Shown here one piece after another: positions 53,471 to 64,000 of a stretch of DNA of 64,000 nt. The DNA comes from Dugong dugon (lineage: Eukaryota; Chordata; Mammalia; Sirenia; Dugongidae), in assembly GCA_030035585.1 (NCBI GenBank), contig CM057461.1, positions 166,543,624 to 166,607,623 on the forward strand, in the 5' to 3' direction. The notes below the pieces were generated by a model. It had not been told where the DNA came from. It did not search any database and saw only the letters and a list, made by a program, of their open reading frames with translations. Positions within the stretch are counted from its first letter, which is position 1; the number at the start of each line of letters is the position of its first letter. The translations under genes and the position numbers were made by a program.

Positions 53471-54904
53471 ATGTAAATAAGTTCACCCAGCAAGCGCCCT
53501 GTCCCCCTGTCTGTCTGCCCAAAGAACTTTGCGCACCAGCTGATGAATGGAAGCAACATGGGCTTTCCTGGGTGCAGATAAAATTCTCCCTCCCTCCCTA
53601 TCTGATGAAGAGAGTTGGGTTCACTCAATCTCATGTGATTTCCCAAGGACAATTCAAAAAAATCTCAACTGAATAACTAACAAAGTAACTTGTTTGTAAA
53701 TTAATTACTTTGTGAATATTGCTACAAAGTTTTGTAACACCTCTGGAATTTTTCCATTTTCACAAAGAAAATCAGTTTTTCCTGGAAGAAAATCAATCTT
53801 TCATTTTTCTTATCACGGCCATTTAGAGAACCAAAGGTTGTTTTATTCCCACCATAGAGTTCCCTGCTGGAGAGTAAAAATAATTCACACATTTAGAGTG
53901 TGTGCATGTGTGCACACTTGCACATGCACGAACACACACACACTCTTTTGGCTTTCTCCTTATTTTTCTTCCCGTATGTTTTTGCTTTCTTTTCTGTAAA
54001 TGTTGAGGATTTAGATTGGATGGGTTTATTTTACCTAACCTTCCTCCTGACCACAATCACTTCTTTAGAGTATGGATGCCTTGAATAGTAATGTAAATAT
54101 AGGCAAGATGCGTATATAAAAATCTACTAATCAGGACTCCAAGATATAGCTTTTGAAAGGTGAAAAAAAAGTGGTAGAAAGACATTATTAAAAAAAAGCC
54201 AGAATTTCTTAGTAAAAGATCATATGTAACTAACACCTACTACTTTGGGATTTCTAGAACTTTGCCTCTTGTGTCATATTCATGTTCTATGTTAAGCTAA
54301 AGCTTATCATTGTTTGATTACAGAAAATGTGTTTAATAAGCACCATCAATTATTGCAGACTCAGGAGATCTTATCTTTCAATCACTCTGGGACCTTTGTA
54401 GAGGTTTGTGGTTAGAAGACTAGTTAAGGAGAATAAAATTACATTTCTGATCCATCTTGAACCCCCTGCAGTGTGTGGGTTTTCTTAATGTTTTCTCCAA
54501 AAGATTTTCAACTGGAGATATTACAACTTCTTACAAACAGTCTCAGCAGGATGAGTCCTAGCAAGGCCAACTTATACCAGAGAAATGAAATAATATATAT
54601 ATTGAAAGAATCATCCTGCATATAAATTCTTCTGACCCATAGTGCAATTCTCAGGCCAATAACCTTTTCTTCAAAGTTTTTCTTATCAGCCCTCAAATGG
54701 AAGATGTAAATGCTCTTCTCCTTTAGAAAAATTCGAAAAGTTAAAGAAACCATCTAATACAAAAATTCTGATTTTATCCTTCAAAACGTTATCAATATCA
54801 GCAGCAATGTTAAAATCATAGTTAGCAACATTTTAATAGTTTTGAGCATCTGAGAAGAATCGACCCTGTTAGATACGGCACTCAATGTGATTAAAGAGGT
54901 ATAG
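53471..54904. other. ICOS intron 1, no recognised elements
   Basis: A TG/CA-rich patch at 53895-53945. Otherwise nothing recognised. Confidence 0.45.
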
Positions 54905-54916
54905 TACCCGTTCTCT

Positions 54917-55085
54917 GTTGTTGTTGGATATTGTTGAGTAGATTTTGACTTCCAGTGACCCCATGTGACGGAACAGAACTGTCCCATAGGGTTTGATCTT
55001 TCTCCTGTGAAGCCAGTGGGTGGATTCCAATGGCCAACCTTTCAGTTAGCAGTGGAGAACTTAACTGTTGCGTCACCAGGTCTCC
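54917..55085 (-). repeat. AfroSINE in intron 1, 12-bp TSD
   Basis: Minus-strand copy 'ttgttgttggatattgttgag' to 'gcgtcaccaggtctcc', lacking the 'aaggctgtaatctttacgg' piece. TSDs tacccgttctct (54905-54916) and tacctgttctct (55086-55097). The left end carries TTGTTG, the complement of an RTE-type CAACAA tail. Confidence 0.92.
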
Positions 55086-55214
55086 TACCTGTTCTCTAGG
55101 GTGATTAGAATATAGAAATACCAGTAAAAAGTGAACAAATATGGGTAGAAAAACAAAAACTAATCCTTAATATTCAGATTTTAAGACTCATCGCTAGCAT
55201 TCAAAAAGAACACA

Positions 55215-55620
55215 CAAGTCATCCCTCGGTATCTGTGGATGCTCAAGTCCCTTATACAGAATGGTGTAGTATTTGCATATAATCCATGCACATCCTCTCA
55301 TATACTTTAAATCATCTCTAGATTACTTATAATACCTAATACAATGTAAATGCTATGTAAATAGTTGTTAATGCTTACAGTTAATGCTTTCTCAGTCTTT
55401 GGAAGCTCAAAAGAGTGCTAGAGAAAGACTGAGGATCTGTGAAATGTTGGGAAGCTACAGGGGTATGCTTACACATCATTTCATTCCTGTGGATTCAGTG
55501 TAAAGCTCTGTGCGAGGCAAGTTTTGCTTTTTGGAACTTTTTTTTGTTTTTCCGAATATTTTCGATCCTCAGTTGGTTGAATTCGCGGATGAGGAAACTG
55601 CGGATACAGAGGGCCAACTG
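55215..55620 (+). repeat. Tigger/MER2-like DNA transposon
   Basis: Left part 'tcatccctcggtatctgtgg', 'tatttgcatataatccatgcacatcc' and right part 'atattttcgatcctcagttgg', 'gcggatacagagggccaactg', with TA following (55621-55622). The middle (about 55365-55500) is not MER2-like and contains a short inverted repeat (ttctcagtcttt / aaagactgagga). Confidence 0.85.
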
Positions 55621-55622
55621 TA

Positions 55623-56175
55623 TTCCTATTTGTGTTTTTAACAATGTATCAAGTGCTAAAAGATATAGCATGGTGTCTATATCACAAATTACTAACATGC
55701 TATGGTCATGAAAACGTTTGGGTGTATTAGAAAAATCACTGGTCCAGAGGCTCTTGTCCTGGCCATTGATTGACCAAATTTAATGACTATGCACTTTTGG
55801 GGGATCCAAATAATCAACCAGTCTTAAACCTATCCTCCCTGTTACGGACACAGAAGAGCCAAGAGAATAATCAAGCATCTAAGTAAGTCCTTATAAATTT
55901 GGTTGGTATTTTCAGGCAAAGAAACTTTTCTTTCAAGCTCACAGATACTTCTCATTAGACTCTGACTTCCCACTATGGAAAGTGTCTTGTATGAATGATT
56001 GAATATCTGCATGCATTTGTTTCTAGAAGAAAAGCAACATAGTGTAGCTAACCTGGGATCATGTCCTTCCTAAAAGCTGGGCAAGAACCTCACTTTTCTG
56101 GCTCTAGTTTAACTTGATAAATGTAAATGCAAAATATGAAATGAGTGACTGTAATAAGATAGTGTTGGTGAGGTG
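55623..56175. other. ICOS intron 1, no recognised elements
   Basis: Nothing recognised. Confidence 0.45.
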
Positions 56176-56420
56176 CATGGGTCATGTAGGTCCTAGGAAG
56201 CCAGGGTAAGGAGTTAGATTTTATTTTGAGTGAGATGGGAAGGCCCTGGAGGTTTTTAAAAGCTGGGCTAGGACACTATCTAATTATGTTTGTTGGAAGA
56301 TTATTTTGGCTGCTCTGTGGAGAATGGATAGGTGAAAGTGAAAGCAGGAAGAGGAGGCCCTTGTCCCAGAGAGAGAAGATGGTGGCTTGGGAAGTTACAG
56401 TAGGGATGGAGGAGAAGTAA
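56176..56420 (+). repeat. Old L2-class repeat fragment
   Basis: 'tcatgtaggtcctaggaagccagggtaaggagttagatttta', 'gaaggccctggaggtttttaaaagctgggc' and 'agattattttggctgctctgtggagaatgg' match a common old mammalian LINE 3' sequence. Confidence 0.65.
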
Positions 56421-57518
56421 ATAGATTCTGTTGGACATAGAAGAGAGGTACAGAAATTAGGCCACCTTCCTGCAGACAAATATCAGCCATTGTCCTGTAA
56501 GACTGAGACTGCAGTGACAACCGTCTAGCTTCATTCAGTTGCCTGCTTCTGTCTTAATTTCCTTGGTTGTTGCTAATGGCACTTCAGTCTTGGATTGGAC
56601 CAAAACTATAACATGCATCCAAGAATCTGTGTGGCCTTGAGCAAATATTCAACCTGTCTGGGCTTCCAGTTATCTGTACACAAAAGAATTTGAATTGCTA
56701 TTTTGTTTCTAAGCCCACAAGATCTAACTGTCTATGATACTGAGCAGAAATTGAATCATATGACAGAAAACATGAGTGTGAAGATACTTGAAACACGAAC
56801 AGACAGTGTTTATGAGAATTTATGGCTATTGGAGATAGAGATGGTATGTTAGGGAGAACAAATAACATATCAAGGATAGTGTGAGAGAAGATATTTAGGA
56901 GGAAGTTTTTATATTTGGCAGTGGTGTGGGAAGAAAATGTAAACAAGAGGGAAAGGAAGGGAGAGTAAGAAGAAAGAGATTGGTTAGGGTCACACATTTT
57001 TAACAACTGGTGTGGCAGGTAAACTGATCAAATAGATTTGACACAACCTAACAGAGCAGACACTTGCTACAAAAACTGAGAGTATCAAACCAGTACTCCT
57101 GTCTGAATATTAGACTTGGAGATAGAAACATCCAGGGAGGGCAGAGAAAAGATATTAGCTGCTTCTATAGTTATAAGGAACTAATATATTCAGATTTTCC
57201 TTAACTTGTTTATCCATTAAATGCTTTAATCATAGTTATAAGGGATGGTCTCCTTTTGATACTATTTTTCAAATGCCACTGAAGGCTATGGAGAATTTGT
57301 GATGGGTAGTTGAGTACATCTGTTCAACAGGTTCCAAAGTAATTATGAAATATCAACCAAATGCCATACGTTGTTCCATTAGCCAAAAGCAAGCAAATTG
57401 CAGACTTAGAGTTGCCAAATGGTTTTCCAGATGGAAAGCTTAAACATTGTATATGTGGAAACCTGAATCAGGCCTCTCATTACTACATTTAATAATGAAA
57501 AGATCACCTACACAGTTC
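56421..57518. other. ICOS intron 1, no recognised elements
   Basis: Nothing recognised. The minus-strand 102-codon frame at 56698-57006 is unsupported. Confidence 0.45.
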
Positions 57519-57520
57519 TT

Positions 57521-57729
57521 AAGGAGCCCTGGTGGCTCAATGTTTAAAGTGCTCGACTGCTAACCAAAAAGTCAGTGGTTTGAATGCACCAGACACTCGA
57601 CGCAAGAAAAGACCTGGCGATCCTCTCCTGTAAAGATTACAGCTTAAAAAACCCTATGGGGCAGTTCTACTCCGTCATTTAGGGTCACCATGAGCTGGAA
57701 TTTACTCAATGGCACACAACAACAACAAT
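57521..57729 (+). repeat. AfroSINE in intron 1, RTE-type tail
   Basis: 'aaggagccctggtggctcaatg' to 'ctcaatggcacacaacaacaac'. Long form. Confidence 0.92.
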
Positions 57730-57730
57730 A

Positions 57731-59265
57731 CGGTTTTTAGTTAAAAACGATAAAACGAATAGTTAAGAGTGTCCAATGGAAATGACAATCTGGACTCCCT
57801 GGATGCCAATGGCGCATCACCTGGACAGTGTCATTCAAGAAAAGCTGAAGCACTGCCTTCCTAGCCCTGAAAAATACTGTAATGGACAAGCAAGATAGTC
57901 GCATTCATTTTCATCTCTCCTGACTCCCTAAAATAGCCCATTAAGATAGAGGCACAGAGAGAGGATTATGGGAACATGACTTCCCATTTGGAGGACTCAT
58001 CTGACAGCAAACTATTGGCCCTCTTGGTTGTTTGTAGTCTCATCTGAATGTGTTCTGACCCTGAATCCACAGAAAGTGGAAAGAACTTTAAGACCTTTTG
58101 GTTTCACTTGCTTATTTCAAAGATGAGGAGGCTTCGGTCGAGAAGATTACCCTGGTCACAGAGCCTTGCTAGTGGCAGACACAGAATTTGCCTCTGGTTT
58201 CCTAGGGAACCACTGCATTGCACTTCCATCTCATTGCACTGTCTACCATCTCAGTTTGTCTTACACTGGGTTATAAGTCACAATGTGGGCACAAAAGAAA
58301 AAAAAGTTGCTGACAAAATCATCTTCAGAAATAGAAGAGTGCATTTATACCTGTGTGTGTACACAGTGACCACAGACACTTATGCTCCAAAATCTCTTTG
58401 TGGCTTACTTGCTGCCACCCTGGTCTCTGAGAAATTTGCTTTGACTATTTTTAAAGGAACTGAGAACCAGATTCCTGATTTTATCTTCTGCAGCAAAGAC
58501 AGTAGAGACACCTAAGCATCAAAACAACAGTAGAGCAACATAATTTACTGTCAGACAAATAAGTCCCCAAACAAGATACCCTTCATTTTAATTTAATGTA
58601 GACTGCACCTGTTCTCACACTGACTGTTCTTTTCCTCTTGCTTTTTGCTTCCATGGTTCCCTTTACTTTTTAAAAATGAAACAAGCATTATTTTCCTTCT
58701 GCATACTTTTGAATCTTTTTTAGTGCAGAAGAAAACATCTATATACAAAAGAGAATGAAACAGAAATACACAATTTAATAAATAATTATAAAGTGTATCA
58801 CACCCCCCACCACATTCATCACAGATCAAGAAATACAGCAATATATTATTACAATGTAATCTTCTATTTCTCTAAACATAGTAAGCTTAATTGCTTTATT
58901 TTGGGGATCTGATAATTCAAATACATAAACTGTGGGTTTGTTTCTGTTTTTGCCTTGTTTTCTTGTGTGACTGAATATTTCTAATGATGTGCCTGTCGTT
59001 GTATTTAAATATTATTGTGGGAATGATTTTAAGCCTAGGATATAATCTTTTCTTCCAGAAATAGGTTGCACTTTTACTTTCAAAAGCATAGAGGTAATAA
59101 TAGTCCAAGATCACCTTAAACAAAGTTCAAGTATTTCAATTTCCCTGACCATCCAGGTTATTTAAAGATGGGCTGTAATCTGCATGAGGGTTGGTTTACT
59201 TCTGGTTTACCTGTACACCAAGGAGGTAACTCTTTGGAATCCCAGCTTATTGGCAAGAGGATCTC
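57731..59265. other. ICOS intron 1, mostly unique, one MIR relic
   Basis: A MIR in antisense is recognisable at about 58110-58230 ('tttcaaagatgaggaggcttcgg', 'cttgctagtggcagacacagaatttg'). It underlies the spurious 155-codon frame 58048-58515. The rest holds nothing recognised. Confidence 0.55.
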
Positions 59266-59820
59266 TGTCTTAGGCTGGGTTCTCCAGAGAAGCAAAACCA
59301 ATAAAACATATAAATGTCTATATAGAGAGATTTATAGTAAGGAAATGACTCACACAGTTGTAAAGCCTGTAACATCCCAAGTTCATGGGTCAGGCTGGAG
59401 GCTTCTCTTGATTCATGTAGCCACAGGGGCTGGAAAACCCAAGACTGGCAGGTCAGACAGCAGGGCTCTTGATCACAGGCTACAAAGACCTGCTAACCCC
59501 AAGATCCAAGATCAGCAAGCAAGATGGCAGCTGCTAGCTCAAGTCCCAAGAACCTGAGGTCAGACAAACAGGAGCCAGCTACAGGATCCAGAGTGAGCAA
59601 AAGCCCTCAAGCCTTGCCAAAGAATTCATCTATATTGGATGGAGGCCACAGCCCCAAGGAAACTCCCTTTCAACTGATTGGCTATTCACAGCAGATCCCA
59701 TCATGGAGGTGATCATATTATATCAAATCTCATCATGGAAGTGATCACAACATCATACAACTGCCAAACTACACCATAACTGCCAAACCACTGAGAATCA
59801 TGGCAACCTTAATGATCATA
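59266..59820 (+). repeat. Solo LTR, ERVL (MLT2-like), fossil
   Basis: 'tgtcttaggctgggttctccagagaagcaaaacc', 'agagatttatagtaaggaaatgactcacac', and the close 'catggcaaccttaatgatca' resemble MLT2-type LTRs. Flanks atctc/atctt fit a 5-bp duplication. It has no internal region. The strand is as I recall the family consensus. Confidence 0.75.
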
Positions 59821-60616
59821 ATCTTCTATTAGATTCTTCACTTTAAAGACTCAAAGAGTTGAGATGTGAAAGCAAAAGTTTGAAATTGGGAGATCAGCTC
59901 TCAGGGTAAAAGCAGCATCCAAGCTGGGCTCATCTATCTAGGTTCTGGCTCCCTCTTCAAATTTAACCTGATAATTTGACATTTTGTTCAGCATTTGGTT
60001 GTTGTCAGTGTGGGAATTAGTTTGAATAATCTGGACTGCCATAACTGAACACTAGAACATTTGTCCTTATAGTTCAGGATCAAATCCCCAAACTGAAAAT
60101 TTATCCCCTAGTAATATGAAGTATACAAATTAAAGCCTAGAGTATTCAGAAGAATAAGTGTTAGTTATGAATCTTAAATAAAATTAAGGCAACTAGTACA
60201 AACAGAACTGTGGCAAATGGACCCTCTCGCATATTGCGTGTCATATTATAAATTGGTCAGTGCTTTCAAAAAGAAATATGGAAATACAGAGTGTTATAAT
60301 AATCTTTAAACATTTGATCAAATTTCATAATATTTACATAAAGCCTAAATGCTGAAAATGGTCCCAATATCCAACATTAGTGGAATGCTTTAACAAATTA
60401 TGATAGATCTAGGTTATGGTATATGGTCATTAAGAAGGATAATTATGATGACTATGTAAAAAGAATGAATGCTTATGATATAACATTAAATGACAACAGC
60501 ATGTTCATTATATATAAATAAGTGTATATCTTGAAGATACAGAGCAAAGTATAAAAATAGAATTTGTATTTCACTGGAGGACTGGGTATTTTTTTTCCTT
60601 AAAATTTCTTTACAAC
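59821..60616. other. ICOS intron 1, no recognised elements
   Basis: Nothing recognised before the L1 5'UTR begins. Confidence 0.45.
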
Positions 60617-63600
60617 TTCTGGGCAACATGACGCTATAGTCAGAAGCACCACATTCTCCCTCTGCAAAAAAGATCAGAAAAACTAAGTCAAACAGAGGCA
60701 CGCGTCAATCCTGAAACCCTAACCATTAAATAAGAGATAAAGAACTCAGCCAAGCACCGAATGGAATGAGAAACTGACCGAGAACAGAGCACGAGGAGAG
60801 ATACATGGAGAGGTCCCCTATCAGCTACCGCAGCATGGATCCACCATCTTGGACTCCTATCGGAGATCAGTGAACAGGAGGTATGAGAAAGCAGCTTCAT
60901 GGAGCTTCTAGCAGGAGACAGAACAACTGGTAACCCACAATATAGGCTTTCCCACCCCCAACCCTTCTTCACCCCTATTTAGCCTCCTCTGCTTCGGCAG
61001 CCACAGTCTACTGGCCGGGAAGCACAAGCTTCCCCCCAGTGCTGCTTGGTTTCCACCCACCCGCACTGGCCATCTCCCTGGGTGGCATTTGTTGGCTGCT
61101 GGTATTGCTTTTTTCTGCTTCTTTAGATTTCTTCCTTACCTCTCACCACCTCCTCCTCCCTTTCTCTCAAATACCTGGCTCTGTGTGCCATCTTTGCTAC
61201 TTCCTGAAAGGCTGCAAAACACCGCTTGACTATGAAACTGCTTTCTGGCCAGTGCTGCCACACTGGTGGGACCCCCAGGGCATTTTTGTTTGTTTGCTCT
61301 GATTTGTTCTGTTTTGATTTGTTTGTTTTCTTTTTCTTTTCTCGACTTGGGAGCCCCTTCTATCTGGGCAGTACCATGTGGCTTGGAAGCTAGTCCCTTA
61401 CACTGCGCAGACGCACAGGGACATCCCTGGGGGCATTTCTTTTCTTTTTTTCCATTTCTTTGTTTAATTTTCTTCTCTCTCTTCATCCCTTTTTGTCTTT
61501 CTTCATTTCTAGTTATTCATTTTTTTCTTTTTTTTTTCAGTTTTGTTTTTCCCCATTTCTCAGTCTCTCATCTCTTCACTCCAATAGCAAGCTGCCTTAG
61601 CACTCTTTTTTGTTTGTGTGTATGTCTTTGGCTTCTGTTCCTGTCTCCTCTCTCTCGTCTTTCCCATACCCTTCTTAGCACCACACATCACAATCTACCC
61701 CCTCCTTCCTGCCTAACTGCACCATGTGCTGAACATCACATTCCCAAGCAACACAGGCATGGCCTAATGGAACCTGCCCTGCACTGATTCCTGGTCTGCA
61801 CTGTCAGCCCTGGTACGTGCCACAAAAAACCTATCCCAGCAACTCCCCTTCAGCTGGACCTGCCCTGCTGTACCATACCTGACTGACTGACCCTGCACAT
61901 TGGAGAAGGGGATGAAAAGTATTGTGCCCACAGATGAGCAAACAACAAAGAATGCACAGCTCGCCTGGTCAGACATAACCAAATAAAACAAAAAAAGCAG
62001 GGAAAAACAAACAAATCTACAATCAATAAATGAGTAAAATAACCACTGAATGCCCCAAAGACGGCAGACAATATCAAAACATTTGCAAAAACAAAACAGG
62101 ACGGTTCCAGTAGGTGTCCAAAATAAAACACCAGATGACCTTTCAGTAGAAGAAAAGGCATTAGATCTAACTGATAGGGAATTCAAATCTCTAATATTCA
62201 AAATTATCCAAGCGTTGAAGCAAAAAACAGATAAAAATGAGGAAAAAATAAATTCATGGAAAAGGCAGACAAATTCATGGAAAATACAGACAAAAAAAAT
62301 GGAAGAATTCAAGAAAATAATGCAGGAACAAAATGCTAAAATAAATTCACAACTAGAAATCATACAAAAACAACAATTAGAAATCCAAAATATAAACAAG
62401 ATTTCAGAAATGGACAGTGCCATAGAAGAGCTGAGGAGCAGGTTTGAAACGATGGAAGATAGGATCAGTGAAACTGAAGACAAACACTTGGATACAACTC
62501 TGAGGAAAAATCAAAAAAAAGAACGAAGAAAAATGAAGAAACTCTGAGAATTATGTGGGATACAATCGAAAGCAAAAATCTGCAAGTGATCAGAATTCCA
62601 GAACCGGGGGAGAAAACAGAAAACACAGAGAGGATCACTGAAGAATTGCTGGCAGAAAACTTCCCCAATATCATGAAAGATGAAAAGCTGACCATCCAAG
62701 AAGCTCGACGAACCCCATATAGGATAGACCCCAAAAGAAAATCACCAAGGCGTATCATAATCACACTCGCTAAAACCAAAGACAAACAAAGAATCCTGAG
62801 CACTGCTCAAGAAAAACAAAAAGTCATATACAGAGGAGAAACAATAGGACTAAGCTTGGATTAGTCAGCAGAAACCATGCAGGCAAGAAGGCAATGGGAT
62901 AACATATATAAAACCTTGAAAGAAAAAAACTGCCAGCCAAAAATAATATACCCTGCAAAACTCTCATTCAAATATGATGGTGAAATTAGGTCGTTTCCAG
63001 ATAAACAGAAATTAAGGGACTATGTAAAAACCAAACCGAACTTACAAGACTTATTAAAGGAAGTCCTTTGATCTGAGAACAAACAATATCAGACCTTAGG
63101 CTGAATATAGGACAGAGGATTGTACTAGCCAGATACCAACCTAGGAAATGAACTCTTAAGGACTATGCAAAACCAAAAGAATTACAAAAGGGAACCAGAG
63201 AGGTTAATCTGTAAATGAAAACAACATCAGAACAATAAAAGAGGGAATAAATGGTGTAGGTACAGAACCTTCTAATGGGGAGGAAGTCAAGCAATACCAA
63301 CTAATAATAGACTGGTACAAATCTAGGAAGATAAGGGTAAATTTCAAGGTAACAAAAAAGAAAGTTAACCAACCTACTCATCAAAATAAAGAAGAAAAAC
63401 ATAAAGTCTCAGTAAAAACAAAACCTACAAAAACAAAAGAAATGAAAAAAATCCACAAACTAAAGGAACTCAGCACAGGAGAGTAAGAGGAACAAAGAAA
63501 ATGTCAGCACCACAAAAAAAAGCACTACAAAATGCAGTCCCATTCCTAGGAATATATCCTAGAGAAATAAGAGCCGTCACACTAATAGACATGCACACCC

Positions 63601-64000
63601 ATATTCATTGAAGCACTGTTCACAATACCAAAAAGATGGAAACAACCTAGATGCCCATCAACAGATTAATGGACAAACAAACTATGGTACATACACACAA
63701 TGGTGTGTTATACAAAGATAAAGAACAATGATGAATCTGTGAAGCATTTCATAACATGGATGAAACTGGAGGACATTATGCTGAGTGAAATAAGTCAATC
63801 ACAAAAGGACAAATATTGTATGAGACCTCTACTGTATAACTTATATAAAAGTTTACACACAAAAAGAAACAATCTTTGTTGGTTATGAGGGATGGGAGGG
63901 ATGGGGGGAACTAAATAGATAAGTGGTAACTTTGGTAAAGGGTAAGACAGTACACATTACTGAGGAAGCCAGCACAAGTTGTACAAGGAAAGGTCATGGA
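60617..64000 (+). mobile_element. L1-derived element without ORF2 (HAL1-like), runs off right edge
   Basis: 5'UTR 60617-62049 begins 'cttctgggcaacatgacgctatagtcagaagc', has a C-rich middle and a TC-rich stretch (61080-61800). ORF1 lies at 62050-63071. An A-rich spacer without frames follows (63072-63530). From about 63531 the text is the far 3' end of L1 ('attcctaggaatatatcctag', 'gaaacaacctagatgcccatcaac', 'ggtaagacagtacacattac'). The ~3.7 kb ORF2 with endonuclease and RT is absent. This order is that of half-L1 elements, but a private deletion is also possible. Confidence 0.85.
62050..63071 (+). pseudogene. L1 ORF1p-like protein, broken by one frameshift and one stop
   Basis: ORF1p is the RNA-binding trimeric chaperone of L1. 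Residues ~30-150 (KALDLTDREFKSLIFKII ... EELRSRFETMEDRISETE) form the coiled coil. After a frameshift in the A-rich stretch near 62510-62545 the RNA-binding domain follows from 62553: 'LQVIRIPEPGEKTEN', ITEELLAENFPNIMKD, IQEARRTPYRIDPKRKSPRR. The C-terminal domain follows (QARRQWDNIYKTLKEKNC ... QDLLKEVL). A TAG at 62862-62864 interrupts the segment where the family reads D-F-S-A-E-T. The complete frame would be ~340 codons. Non-functional as it stands. Confidence 0.88.

Noticed and set aside
53208-53676. Overlapping frames of 104, 130 and 108 codons on both strands.
   Set aside because: They fall over an L2 LINE 3' region; three overlapping frames on two strands are typical of stop-poor G/A-rich repeat DNA.
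58048-58515. 155-codon frame on the plus strand in ICOS intron 1.
   Set aside because: Runs through an antisense MIR and unique DNA; no domain, no splice context, no recognised family.
61266-62483. Long open frames of 173 codons (+, 61266-61787) and 239 codons (-, 61764-62483).
   Set aside because: They lie in the TC-rich L1 5'UTR and antisense to L1 ORF1; composition-driven shadows.

Overview
The window is mammalian nuclear DNA from an afrotherian, most likely an elephant and otherwise another paenungulate. The evidence is about two dozen AfroSINE copies (tRNA-derived, with a gcccTGGTGGCgCAGTGGTTAA head and a gGGCAGTTCTACTCTGTCCTATAGGG body), several RTE-clade LINEs of the BovB-like type found in elephants, elephant-type L1 3' ends, and lineage-specific MaLR-like LTRs. 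No bacterial, organellar or viral genome is present.

One host gene is recognisable. Coding exon 1 of ICOS (inducible T-cell costimulator) lies on the + strand at 51842-51899. It encodes a signal peptide beginning MKSGIWYFFLFC and ends in a consensus splice donor. In mammals the order is CD28-CTLA4-ICOS, all in one orientation, so 1-51.7 kb should be the CTLA4-ICOS intergenic interval and 51.9-64 kb part of the long ICOS intron 1. I found no CTLA4 exon and no ICOS exon 2. Every other longer ORF is repeat-derived or lacks support.

Layout. 1-5.3 kb: old L1 3' ends, AfroSINEs, an RTE tail and a MaLR-like LTR. 5.9-13.1 kb: mostly unique DNA with an unusual chimeric insertion at 8.9-9.4 kb, built from pieces copied from 5.9 kb and 12.85 kb. 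14-20.2 kb: MER5A copies, a fold-back element, and a Tigger transposon containing an RTE LINE that itself contains a solo LTR. 20.5-31 kb: unique DNA, including a homeodomain-motif-rich stretch at 24.3-24.9 kb, with SINEs, LTRs, an L1 ORF2 fragment and an RTE tail. 31-40 kb: an RTE deletion derivative, a second fold-back copy, an ancient LTR, a CpG-rich solo LTR and a 66-bp SINE head. 40.9-45.3 kb: one near full-length RTE interrupted by a SINE and an L1. 46-51.7 kb: MIRs and AfroSINEs, ending with one AfroSINE 195 bp upstream of the ICOS start codon. 52-60.6 kb: intron 1 with L2, Tigger/MER2-like, SINE and LTR insertions. 60.6-64 kb: an L1-derived element with 5'UTR, broken ORF1 and 3' end but no ORF2, resembling a half-L1 (HAL1).

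The biology is that of a T-cell costimulation locus reshaped by repeats. RTE LINEs probably supply the machinery for AfroSINEs, and some SINE copies share the RTE 3' tail. Coordinates of old repeats are read by eye and may be off by some tens of bases. Target-site duplications are given where I could see them. Family names and comparisons with human ICOS come from memory, not from a search.
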